Of a stretch of DNA of 11,513 nucleotides, positions 1-6,869 are shown in pieces (positions within the stretch are counted from its first letter, which is position 1; each line of letters starts with the position of its first letter). A program made the translations under genes and the position numbers. Under the pieces are notes generated by a model. The model ran no database searches. It worked only from the letters and a program-made list of their open reading frames with translations, and had not been told where the DNA came from. The DNA is from Porticoccaceae bacterium (GTDB taxonomy: Bacteria; Pseudomonadota; Gammaproteobacteria; Pseudomonadales; Porticoccaceae), in assembly GCA_017858295.1 (NCBI GenBank), contig JAFMBU010000043.1, positions 1 through 11,513 on the forward strand, in the 5' to 3' direction.

Positions 1-77
1 CCAATGACTATAACGATGGAAAATACTGTCATTGCGGTCAATCCCATTATCCCCGTTGAGAGTAGAATGAGCGCCAT
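1..77 (-). CDS. Possible N-terminus of a membrane protein (partial, runs off left edge)
   Basis: An open frame begins with ATG at 77-75 and continues off the left edge, giving about 25 residues. They are strongly hydrophobic (MALILLSTGIMG followed by VFSIVIVIG), which resembles a first transmembrane helix. Only 25 bases separate this ATG from the start of the rightward reductase gene, and no good ribosome binding site precedes it. In-frame ATGs at 47 and 32 are alternative starts. A fatty-acid enzyme with a membrane-anchored N-terminus (FadE-type acyl-CoA dehydrogenase) would suit the neighbour, but that is a guess. A chance open frame of this length is also possible. Confidence 0.35.
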   Translation of the reverse strand, partial: MALILLSTGIMGLTAMTVFSIVIVI

Positions 78-102
78 AATTATTTAAACTAGGAAAACAA
101 CA

Positions 103-1440
103 ATGTCTGATACCTATTTAGAACTCGCCAACTCGGCACTGGGGAAAAAACTCTTTTCCGCAATGGGGCTGCCAGAGCCTGTAACCCTAGTGCGTGAGGA
201 CCCGGAGCAGCCGCATATATTGAGTGGGAAGGTGCTTGTAGGGGCGAGTTTGGGATCCTTGTATGGGAAGCAAATTGGATCCTTCTTGGAGGCTACTTCG
301 ATGCAGGTCAGTGACCCTCAGGTAAGCGAAAAACGTCACCTGATCTTCGATGCCTCGGGCATTGCCACGGCAGAGCAAAGCGCAGAGCTCTATGATTTTT
401 TTCATCAACAGATCAAGTCACTGCCATCCTGCGGTCGAGTCATTGTTATTGGCCTAAAGCCCAGTGCTACAGCTAATTTAGAGCAGGGTGCTGTGCAGCG
501 CGGTCTCCATGGTTTTATAAAATCGCTGGCAAAAGAGATAGGCCGCAATGGCTCTACGGCTAATTTATTATTGGTCGACAACGGCGGCGACGCGGCTATA
601 GAGGCTCCGATCCGCTTTCTGCTCTCGGCGGGCTCGGCGTTTATGAATGCACAGATATTAACCGCCAGTACGCCAGTTGCCACTATGGAGGCGGATTGGC
701 AGCGGCCATTACAGGGCAAGACGCTTGTAGTCACTGGTGCAGCCCGGGGTATCGGCCTGGCTATTGCCGAGGTGCTGGCCCGAGATGGCGCAACGGTTAT
801 TGGCGTGGATGTGCCTCAGGCGGAAAAAGAACTGACTGAAGCGATGGTGGGATTAGGTGGATTGGCACTGCCGCTGGATATTACCAGTGATGGTGCAGCA
901 ACTATTTTGCGAGACTTTTGTGTCGCTCAGACCTCGTCACTGCACGGCATTATTCACAATGCCGGTGTTACCAGAGATAAGATGTTATCGCGCATGACCG
1001 ATCACCAGTGGAATATGCTGATGCAGGTGAATCTCGGCAGTGTGCAACGGATCAACGCTGCGCTACTGGAAACGGAGCTGCTGGATAATGGCGGCAAGAT
1101 TGTCGGTGTGGCATCGATCAGTGGTATTGCGGGCAATGTTGGCCAGACTAATTATGCCTTCTCTAAGTCGGCGGTAATTGGCATGGTCGAGACTTCCGCT
1201 GAATCCTGTGCCGAGCGGGGTATAACCATTAATGCTGTGGCGCCGGGCTTTATTGAAACTCAGATGACTGCAGCGATTCCCTTTGTCACTCGACAGATGG
1301 GCCGCAGGCTTTCCTCATTGGGGCAGGGTGGACTCCCTATTGATGTGGCTGAAGTGATTGGCTTCTTTGTCAGCCCGCAGGCTGCGGGTATTAATGGCAA
1401 TGTGGTGAGAGTCTGTGGGCAGAGTATTTTGGGCGCTTAA
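103..1440 (+). CDS. Two-domain 3-oxoacyl-ACP reductase (long FabG-like SDR)
   Basis: This 445-residue protein belongs to the short-chain dehydrogenase/reductase superfamily and most resembles the long FabG-like 3-oxoacyl-ACP reductases, which reduce 3-ketoacyl thioesters with NAD(P)H. The catalytic half spans about residues 205-445. It shows the cofactor loop TGAARGIG (211-218), NAG (286-288), the structural Asn310, the catalytic Ser338 and the YxxxK pair Tyr351/Lys355. The N-terminal half (about 1-200) looks like a second Rossmann unit that has lost the glycine motif and the active-site YxxxK. It probably serves structure or oligomerisation, as proposed for other high-molecular-weight FabGs. 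The start is supported by AGGA at 91-94, eight bases before the ATG. A possible -35 TTGAGA (56-61) lacks a convincing -10. The gene appears monocistronic and ends before a hairpin terminator. The exact substrate, in fatty-acid synthesis, degradation or PHA metabolism, cannot be read from the sequence. Confidence 0.9.
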   Translation: MSDTYLELANSALGKKLFSAMGLPEPVTLVREDPEQPHILSGKVLVGASLGSLYGKQIGSFLEATSMQVSDPQVSEKRHLIFDASGIATAEQSAELYDFFHQQIKSLPSCGRVIVIGLKPSATANLEQGAVQRGLHGFIKSLAKEIGRNGSTANLLLVDNGGDAAIEAPIRFLLSAGSAFMNAQILTASTPVATMEADWQRPLQGKTLVVTGAARGIGLAIAEVLARDGATVIGVDVPQAEKELTEAMVGLGGLALPLDITSDGAATILRDFCVAQTSSLHGIIHNAGVTRDKMLSRMTDHQWNMLMQVNLGSVQRINAALLETELLDNGGKIVGVASISGIAGNVGQTNYAFSKSAVIGMVETSAESCAERGITINAVAPGFIETQMTAAIPFVTRQMGRRLSSLGQGGLPIDVAEVIGFFVSPQAAGINGNVVRVCGQSILGA

Positions 1441-1465
1441 TTGGACCTGAGGAATAATTAAGATC

Positions 1466-1507
1466 AAAAAAAATGGCGAGGAGCAAAACTCCTCACCATT
1501 TTTTTTT
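1466..1507. terminator. Bidirectional rho-independent terminator
   Basis: The arms TGG-C-GAGGAG (1474-1483) and CTCCTC-A-CCA (1489-1498) form a stem with one C/A mismatch around the loop CAAAA. Eight A residues precede the stem and nine T residues follow it, so a U tract is transcribed in either direction. It lies between the converging reductase gene and dapD and can serve both. Confidence 0.9.
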
Positions 1508-1526
1508 GCTGATGTTAAGCGCGATT

Positions 1527-2549
1527 TTAAGCGTGCAGCGCCGCGTTGAGCTCAACCGCACTCTTGTTAGTCAGGCATTCAACCGCACCGCTGACCGAGT
1601 TGCGTCTAAATAACAGATCGCTTTTACCCGCCAGATCACGGGCTTTCATCTTGCCGCTGGCCTGCTTTTGGTCGTCCAGCATGGTGACAATGGTACCGGC
1701 GGTAATATAGAGGCCAGCTTCAACGGTACAGCGATCGCCGAGGGGAATACCAAGACCGGCATTGGCGCCAAGCAGACATTTCTCGCCTACAGCAATAACC
1801 ATGCTGCCACCGCCGGAAAGGGTACCCATAATCGATGCGCCGCCGCCTATATCAGAGCCAGCGCCACAGAATACGCCAGCGGAAACACGGCCTTCGATCA
1901 TATTCGGGCCCTCGGTACCGGCGTTAAAGTTAATAAAGCCCTCATGCATCACGGTGGTGCCTTCCCCCACATAGGCGCCAAGACGCACCCGTGAGGTATC
2001 GGCAATGCGCAGACCGCTGGGAACCACGTAGTCCACCATCTTGGGGAATTTATCCACACAGTCCACAGAGATTGGCTGACCAGCCAGACGGGCCTCCAAC
2101 TGGCGTGCGGGCAGCTCTTCGATATCGATGGCACCAACGCTGGTCCAGGCACAGTTTTTCAATACACCGAAGATGCCAGTCAGGTCGGTTCCATGAGGCT
2201 TAACCAGTCGGTGTGAAAGCAAATGCAGTTTCAGATAGCCCTGAGGTACGGTTTTCGGTGCAGTGTTTTCGGCGAAGGCCACTGCCACGACTGGGCGGCT
2301 CGAGGCGGCCAGCGAGGCAACGCTGTCTGCCAGTTCAGAGTAGCCATTCTGCTTAAGGGCCGATTGCAGTGCCGCCAATTGCTCGACGCTGGGTTCCATA
2401 TCGCCATCGGTCAATCCTAGAGTCACGGCGACAATATCTCTCAGGGTTTGCTCTGGATTTAACAGTGGCTGCGGGTAGTACACCTCCAGCCATTCGCCTT
2501 TAGAATTCTTGCTGCCAACGCCAATGGCGAAACTGTACAGATTACTCAT
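1527..2549 (-). CDS. dapD: 2,3,4,5-tetrahydropyridine-2,6-dicarboxylate N-succinyltransferase
   Basis: DapD transfers succinyl from succinyl-CoA to tetrahydrodipicolinate, the committing step of the succinylase branch of diaminopimelate/lysine synthesis in the cytoplasm. The protein has 340 residues, close to the long form found in Pseudomonas and clearly longer than the roughly 274-residue E. coli enzyme. An N-terminal domain of about 170 residues precedes glycine- and valine-rich hexapeptide turns of a left-handed beta-helix (about 180-300, for example GAYVGEGTTV from 191 and GTLSGGGSMV from 242). The conserved C-terminal segment follows, with YITAGTIVTMLD at 281-292. The ATG start has a purine-rich AAGAGA just upstream. 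The gene follows yffB after 28 bases and is probably co-transcribed with it. Its product feeds the pathway that DapC, encoded about 3 kb away, continues. I see no truncation. Confidence 0.95.
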   Translation of the reverse strand: MSNLYSFAIGVGSKNSKGEWLEVYYPQPLLNPEQTLRDIVAVTLGLTDGDMEPSVEQLAALQSALKQNGYSELADSVASLAASSRPVVAVAFAENTAPKTVPQGYLKLHLLSHRLVKPHGTDLTGIFGVLKNCAWTSVGAIDIEELPARQLEARLAGQPISVDCVDKFPKMVDYVVPSGLRIADTSRVRLGAYVGEGTTVMHEGFINFNAGTEGPNMIEGRVSAGVFCGAGSDIGGGASIMGTLSGGGSMVIAVGEKCLLGANAGLGIPLGDRCTVEAGLYITAGTIVTMLDDQKQASGKMKARDLAGKSDLLFRRNSVSGAVECLTNKSAVELNAALHA

Positions 2550-2577
2550 GCTAATTCTCTTTTGTTGGTCTAAATGA

Positions 2578-2922
2578 TTAATTAAAAATTGTTTGGTAGT
2601 GATCGGCTTTAAAACCCACGGTGATATGGCCGTCTACATCTAATACGGGACGTTTGATCATCGCCGGGTGTTCCACCAGTAGGGCGGCAACATTATCTTT
2701 GTTGGTTGCTTCTTGAATGCTTGGCTCCAGCTTGCGCCAGGTGGTACCGCGACGGTTGAGAACAGTTTCCCAGCCAGCCTCGGCAATCCACTGCTCTATG
2801 GTTGCTGGGTCTATGCCGTCAGCGCGAAAATCGTGAAAGCGGTATTCAATACCATTGTCAGCTAACCAGTTGCGTGCCTTTTTGATGGTATCGCAGTTTT
2901 TAATCCCGTAGAGGGTAACCAA
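2578..2922 (-). CDS. yffB: Spx/ArsC-family thioredoxin-fold protein YffB, TTG start
   Basis: This is a small ArsC/Spx-family protein of the YffB type with a thioredoxin-like fold. The family is conserved beside dap genes, dapE in E. coli and dapD in Pseudomonas, but its biochemical role is not settled. I place the start at a TTG (2922-2920), giving 114 residues, the normal family length. The N-terminus then reads MVTLYGIKNCDTIKKA, with the conserved cysteine at residue 10. An AGGGAG (2937-2932) lies nine bases upstream. An in-frame ATG at 2979 would add 19 residues (FLLCCRTTKH and flanks) unlike the family, and it lies upstream of the likely promoter -10. The single cysteine without a CxxC partner fits YffB rather than a classical glutaredoxin or a three-cysteine arsenate reductase. 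The gene leads into dapD after 28 bases. Confidence 0.88.
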   Translation of the reverse strand: MVTLYGIKNCDTIKKARNWLADNGIEYRFHDFRADGIDPATIEQWIAEAGWETVLNRRGTTWRKLEPSIQEATNKDNVAALLVEHPAMIKRPVLDVDGHITVGFKADHYQTIFN

Positions 2923-2954
2923 TGCAGCAATCTCCCTGTGTTTTGTCGTTCTGC

Positions 2955-2963
2955 AGCATAGCA
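2955..2963 (-). promoter_or_regulatory. Candidate extended -10 promoter for yffB-dapD
   Basis: Read leftward, TGC-TATGCT (2963-2955) matches an extended -10 element (TGn plus a near-consensus hexamer). The region where a -35 would lie is a T run with no good hexamer, as is common for extended -10 promoters. Transcription would start near 2948, about 26 bases before the TTG start of yffB. The site was recognised by eye only. Confidence 0.4.
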
Positions 2964-3079
2964 AAAAAGCGGCTTTCAAAAAATCACATTATGGTTTTAA
3001 TTGATCGCAGGAAACGGAGTGTTGTGCGGCTGTTGATGGGCAATAGTTATTTGCCTCAATAAGTGTCAGGATAAAGTTT

Positions 3080-4159
3080 ATGGATAAGCATTTTGATCAA
3101 TACTGGCAAGCGGTCTTAAATCGAGATTCCAACCGTGACGGCCAATTCTTTTATGGGGTGCTGACCACCGGTGTTTACTGTCGGCCGTCCTGTGCAGCTC
3201 GCACACCACTGCGCAAGAATGTGCGTTTTTATGCTTCTCAGGAAGCTGCTCGTGAGAATGGGTTGCGCCCATGTAAACGCTGTCAGCCAGATGCAAATAT
3301 AGATGCGAGACATAATCTGATGCATGAGATCTGTCGCTATATAGAGAAACATTACCAGCAACGGTTAACTCTGGCCCTGTTGGCCGAGCAAGCCGGTATG
3401 AGCCCGAGTCATTTTCAGCGGAGCTTTAAAGCGGTAGTGGGCATGTCGCCAAAAAAGTATCAGGATGGCTGCCGCATCAGGATGTTTAAAGACAGTTTAA
3501 AAAGCCATCTAAAACCAGAGGGTAATATTACCCAAGCAATGCATTCCTCTGGCTATGAATCGAGCTCACGACTCTATGAAAAAATCGATACTCATATGGG
3601 CATGACCCCCGGCACATATCGCAGAGGCGGCGCCGATGAGTTGATCTCTTATGCTTCCGCGGAGACTGTTCTGGGCCCTGTGATGATCGGCGCCACCGAT
3701 CGTGGTATCTGCTTTTTGCAGTTTGATGATGCTGATGATCGATTGCTGGCTCAGCTTAATCTGGAGTATCCCAAGGCTAGCTTTCAGCCCATGCCAATTG
3801 AAACTCAGCCACAGTTTGATCAATGGATTGCTCAACTTAATGAATTTTTAGAGGGTAAGGCCCGAGTGTTGGATCTACCTATGGATATTCGTGGCACCGC
3901 TTTTCAATGTATGGTTTGGGACTATTTGGTAAGCATTCCCTCTGGCACCTTGCAGTCTTACACCGAGGTGGCTAACGGCATCGGTAAACCGAAAGCGGTG
4001 CGTGCCGTGGCCAGTGCCTGCGCTAATAATAAAATCGCCATCACGATTCCCTGTCACCGTGTTATTCGCGGCGATGGCAGTCTAGCGGGTTATAAGTGGG
4101 GCTTGGCAAGAAAACGATCGCTGATAGACCTGGAACGCAGGGTGCTTGTGGATGATTGA
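3080..4159 (+). CDS. ada: Ada: methylated-DNA repair protein and adaptive-response activator
   Basis: Ada removes methyl groups from DNA by irreversible transfer to its own cysteines and, once methylated, activates alkylation-repair genes. All three parts are present in 359 residues (E. coli Ada has 354). The N-terminal zinc domain carries Cys34, Cys38, Cys65 and Cys68, and Cys34 corresponds to the methyl-phosphotriester acceptor. The AraC-type helix-turn-helix region covers about 80-182 (LLAEQAGMSPSHFQRSF, then a second helix pair ending MTPGTYRR). The O6-methylguanine methyltransferase domain covers about 190-355, with PCHRV around acceptor Cys325 and Arg308 in the position of the arginine finger. 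AGGA at 3068-3071 lies eight bases before the ATG. The gene overlaps alkA by 8 bases, so the two are surely co-transcribed. In the 157 bases upstream I find no exact AAAGCGCA Ada box and no convincing -35/-10 pair. A loose half-match (AAT at 2999, GCAG at 3007) is noted without weight. Confidence 0.96.
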   Translation: MDKHFDQYWQAVLNRDSNRDGQFFYGVLTTGVYCRPSCAARTPLRKNVRFYASQEAARENGLRPCKRCQPDANIDARHNLMHEICRYIEKHYQQRLTLALLAEQAGMSPSHFQRSFKAVVGMSPKKYQDGCRIRMFKDSLKSHLKPEGNITQAMHSSGYESSSRLYEKIDTHMGMTPGTYRRGGADELISYASAETVLGPVMIGATDRGICFLQFDDADDRLLAQLNLEYPKASFQPMPIETQPQFDQWIAQLNEFLEGKARVLDLPMDIRGTAFQCMVWDYLVSIPSGTLQSYTEVANGIGKPKAVRAVASACANNKIAITIPCHRVIRGDGSLAGYKWGLARKRSLIDLERRVLVDD

Positions 4160-4925
4160 GTTACAGGTGGTGCAGCCTTTTCCCTGGCAACAGCTGCTGC
4201 ATTACTTGTCGTTTCGTCTGGTGCCTGAGTTTGAATCTGTTGAGAATAATCATTATCAACGGGTTTATCGAGATGGCTTGGTCCGAGTCACTTACGACGA
4301 GCCGAGGGGTTTGTTGCAGATTAAATCCGATCTGTCAGAGGATCAGTTCGATGATGTGGTTGTTCGCGTATTACGGATATTTCGGCCACAACTGTGTACT
4401 AAAAAGATCTATCAACAACTACTGCCTCATCTCCCGGCATTGGCTAAGACTATGGGTTTTAGGCCTCTGGGTTGCTGGGATCCCTTTGAACTCTGCCTGC
4501 GCACCATTATTGGTCAGCAGGTCACTGTGGCGGCGGCTAATACCATTATGAGACGACTTGTCGAGCGCTGTGGGCAGCTGACACCAGAGGCGGTGATCAC
4601 TGCGGATCTGACTAATATGGGTATGCCAGGGGCACGGGTAGCGGCGCTGATTACCTTGGCAACCGCCATTGTCGACGACGATCTGGACCTGTCTATGCCC
4701 TGGCCTGAGCTTAGGAGCGCTCTGCTTAAATTGCGCGGCGTTGGCCCCTGGACCTGCGGCTATTTGGCCATACGTCTGGGGATGGATGATGACGCTTTCC
4801 CAGAAACCGATGTCGGCTTAATCCGTGCGGCTAAGGCTGAGAGTGCACAAGCCTTGCTGGCCGGCGCGGAGCAGTGGAGGCCCTACCGCGCCTATGCTGC
4901 TGTGGGCCTTTGGGCTATAGATTAA
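4152..4925 (+). CDS. alkA: DNA-3-methyladenine glycosylase II (AlkA)
   Basis: AlkA excises 3-methyladenine and other alkylated bases to begin base excision repair. With the ATG at 4152 the protein has 257 residues. A TTG at 4146 would add two residues, but the AGGG at 4139-4142 is spaced properly for the ATG. The AlkA N-terminal domain (about 1-100, PFPWQQLLHYLSFRLVPEFE) is followed by the HhH-GPD glycosylase fold from about 108 (DPFELCLRTIIGQQVTVAA). The helix-hairpin-helix is LRGVGPWTCGYLAIR at 194-208, and Asp220 in FPETDVGL aligns with catalytic Asp238 of E. coli AlkA. Compared with the 282-residue E. coli protein, mainly the C-terminal tail and some loops are shorter; the core is complete. 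It overlaps ada by 8 bases, so the activator and its classical target form one unit. Its stop lies 3 bases from the stop of oppositely oriented nth, with no terminator visible. Confidence 0.93.
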   Translation: MIELQVVQPFPWQQLLHYLSFRLVPEFESVENNHYQRVYRDGLVRVTYDEPRGLLQIKSDLSEDQFDDVVVRVLRIFRPQLCTKKIYQQLLPHLPALAKTMGFRPLGCWDPFELCLRTIIGQQVTVAAANTIMRRLVERCGQLTPEAVITADLTNMGMPGARVAALITLATAIVDDDLDLSMPWPELRSALLKLRGVGPWTCGYLAIRLGMDDDAFPETDVGLIRAAKAESAQALLAGAEQWRPYRAYAAVGLWAID

Positions 4926-4928
4926 GCG

Positions 4929-5582
4929 CTAAGGCTTATGAGCAACAAAGGGATTTTTACGATTCGGGTAACAGGTGGTACAAATTTCACAGACGCGGCC
5001 ATCGCAGCCTCTGGCGCTGCAAAATTCTCGGCCATAAAAAATAATCTGCAGGTGCAGTGCATTCCAGGTTTCCTTGGGGAAGAGTTTCTTTAGGTCCCGT
5101 TCGGTCTGGGTGACGCTTTTGCCTTTGGTTAAACCCCAGCGCTGAGCCAGTCGGTGGATATGGGTGTCCACGGGAAATGCCGGATGACCAAAGCCCTGAG
5201 ACATCACCACACCGGCGGTTTTATGGCCGACCCCCGGCAGTGACTCCAAGGCCTTCCAGTCATCCGGCACTACGCCGTCATACTGCTCCACAAGCATTTT
5301 TGAAAGCACTGAAATGGCACTGGATTTTTGCGGCGCTAAGCCACAGGGACGAACAATTTTATAGATGCTGTCGAGGGGCACATGCTGCATATCAAAGGCA
5401 TTGTCGGCCAGGGCAAACAGTGCCGGCGTAACCTGATTGACACGGATATCGGTGCACTGGGCGCTGAGTAATACAGCCACTAGTAGCTCAAAGTTGTTTT
5501 TGTGATCCAGAGGTATGGGTGTCTCTGGATAGATCTCATTGAGCTTTTTGAGTATGTAGTCAGCGCGCTGTTGTTTTAACAT
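4929..5582 (-). CDS. nth: Endonuclease III (DNA glycosylase/AP lyase), variant Fe-S cysteine motif
   Basis: Nth removes oxidised pyrimidines and cleaves abasic sites in base excision repair. I prefer the ATG at 5582 (217 residues), because the AGGG near 5594 is eight bases upstream of it. A GTG at 5588 would leave no room for the ribosome binding site. The HhH motif LPGVGHKTAGVV contains catalytic Lys121, and VDTHIHRL contains catalytic Asp139, equivalent to Lys120 and Asp138 of E. coli. The C-terminal cysteines are odd. E. coli Nth uses C-X6-C-X2-C-X5-C for its 4Fe-4S cluster, whereas here five cysteines (188, 193, 198, 201, 204) occur in CSARGCDGRVCEICTTC. Several four-cysteine combinations are possible, none with the E. 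coli spacing. The gene follows dapC after about 27 bases and probably ends the map-glnD-dapC-nth transcript. It converges on alkA. Confidence 0.93.
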   Translation of the reverse strand: MLKQQRADYILKKLNEIYPETPIPLDHKNNFELLVAVLLSAQCTDIRVNQVTPALFALADNAFDMQHVPLDSIYKIVRPCGLAPQKSSAISVLSKMLVEQYDGVVPDDWKALESLPGVGHKTAGVVMSQGFGHPAFPVDTHIHRLAQRWGLTKGKSVTQTERDLKKLFPKETWNALHLQIIFYGREFCSARGCDGRVCEICTTCYPNRKNPFVAHKP

Positions 5583-5609
5583 TTCCACTTCCCTAGCAAG
5601 TCTAACGCC

Positions 5610-6830
5610 TCAGTCCGCGAGGCTCTGTAGATACTGTTTGATGCGCAGAGCGGCTTCTATACAGACCTCAGTTTCAGCCACCAGGGCCATGCGCACCCGT
5701 CCTTTACCGGGATTGCCGCTGTCAGTATCCCGAGACAAATAGCGCCCGGGTAACAGTGTGACATTTTGCTGGGCGAAGAGGCCGGCGGCAAATTCAGTGT
5801 CATCAATGGGTGTTTCCGGCCACAGATAAAAGCTCGCCTGAGGATCTGGGAAGCTGAGTACGTCGCCGAGAATCTCCGTGACTGCGGCAAACTTCTCGCG
5901 GTACTGACGGCGGTTGTCGATCACATGTGTCTCATCACTCCAGGCCGCTGTTGAGGCGATCTGAGTAGTCATGGACATGGCGCAGCCGTGATAGGTGCGG
6001 TAGCGCAAGAAATCACGCAACAGACTGGCGTCACCGGCGACAAATCCTGAGCGTAGGCCGGGTAGATTTGAGCGTTTTGAGAGACTGTGAAAAGCGATGC
6101 AGCGGCTGTAGTCATGCCGACCCATTGCAGCGCAGGCTTCAAGAATACCTGGGGGCGGGTTCTCTTCGTCGAGATAGACTTCTGAATAGCATTCGTCGCT
6201 GGCAATAATAAAGTCGTACTGGTCGGCCAGGTTAATCGCCTGCTGCAGTTGCTCAATGCTCATTACAGCGCCTGTTGGGTTGCCTGGGGTGCAGATCTGC
6301 AACAATTGGCAGCGCTGCCAGACTTCTTCAGGCACTGTGCTTAAATCTGGGATAAAGCTATTGTCTAATGTGCAGTCTAAAAAGTGCAGCTCAGCACCAG
6401 CCAGGAGGGCGGCTCCCTCGTAAATTTGGTAGAAGGGATTGGGCGAGACTATTAACGGCGTTTTGGCCAACGAATCTACTGCACTGGTATCCACCACTGC
6501 CTGAGTGAAGGCAAATAGCGCTTCTCTGGTGCCGGTGACCGGCAGCACATTTTGCTCCGGGTTGATGCTGTTATGAGCCAGTTTGAATCGCGTCGTACAC
6601 CATTGTGAGATGGCTTGGCGCAGTGCCTGACTACCCTTTGTGGTGGGGTAGACGGCGATCTGGTCGACACTGTCGATTAGTGCCTGTTTTACAAAGGCCG
6701 GTGACTGGTGCTTGGGCTCGCCGATGGACAGGGCTATGGGCGACAGATGGGCGGGGGGCGCTATGCCCGCCATTAATTCCTTGAGACGCTCAAAGGGGTA
6801 AGGGTGTAGTAAATCTAATTTTGAATTCAT
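5610..6830 (-). CDS. dapC: Succinyldiaminopimelate transaminase
   Basis: DapC is a PLP-dependent class I/II aminotransferase. It makes N-succinyl-LL-diaminopimelate from N-succinyl-2-amino-6-ketopimelate with glutamate, the step after DapD in lysine and peptidoglycan precursor synthesis. The protein has 406 residues, typical for the family. Fold-type I markers are present: TPGNPTG (181-187, Asn184), SDECY with Asp212 that contacts the pyridine nitrogen, and HSLSKRSNLPGLR with the PLP lysine Lys252. A C-terminal GRVRMALV supplies the likely substrate-carboxylate arginine. The N-terminal SIGEPKH is characteristic of the DapC group. The ATG has AAGAG a few bases upstream. It follows glnD after 39 bases, the glnD-dapC order known in Pseudomonas, which supports DapC over a general aspartate aminotransferase. 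Confidence 0.93.
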   Translation of the reverse strand: MNSKLDLLHPYPFERLKELMAGIAPPAHLSPIALSIGEPKHQSPAFVKQALIDSVDQIAVYPTTKGSQALRQAISQWCTTRFKLAHNSINPEQNVLPVTGTREALFAFTQAVVDTSAVDSLAKTPLIVSPNPFYQIYEGAALLAGAELHFLDCTLDNSFIPDLSTVPEEVWQRCQLLQICTPGNPTGAVMSIEQLQQAINLADQYDFIIASDECYSEVYLDEENPPPGILEACAAMGRHDYSRCIAFHSLSKRSNLPGLRSGFVAGDASLLRDFLRYRTYHGCAMSMTTQIASTAAWSDETHVIDNRRQYREKFAAVTEILGDVLSFPDPQASFYLWPETPIDDTEFAAGLFAQQNVTLLPGRYLSRDTDSGNPGKGRVRMALVAETEVCIEAALRIKQYLQSLAD

Positions 6831-6869
6831 TGTTTACTCTTGATCAACGTTGTCTGTAGCTATTGCCAC

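Noticed and set aside
2980..3079. Ada box upstream of ada
   Set aside because: There is no AAAGCGCA or AAAGCAAA. The nearest arrangement (AAT at 2999, GCAG at 3007) has imperfect spacing and sequence, so it was not annotated as an operator.
4923..4938. TAAGC/GCTTA inverted repeat at the alkA-nth junction considered as a terminator
   Set aside because: The stem is only 5 bp and no U tract follows it on either strand.
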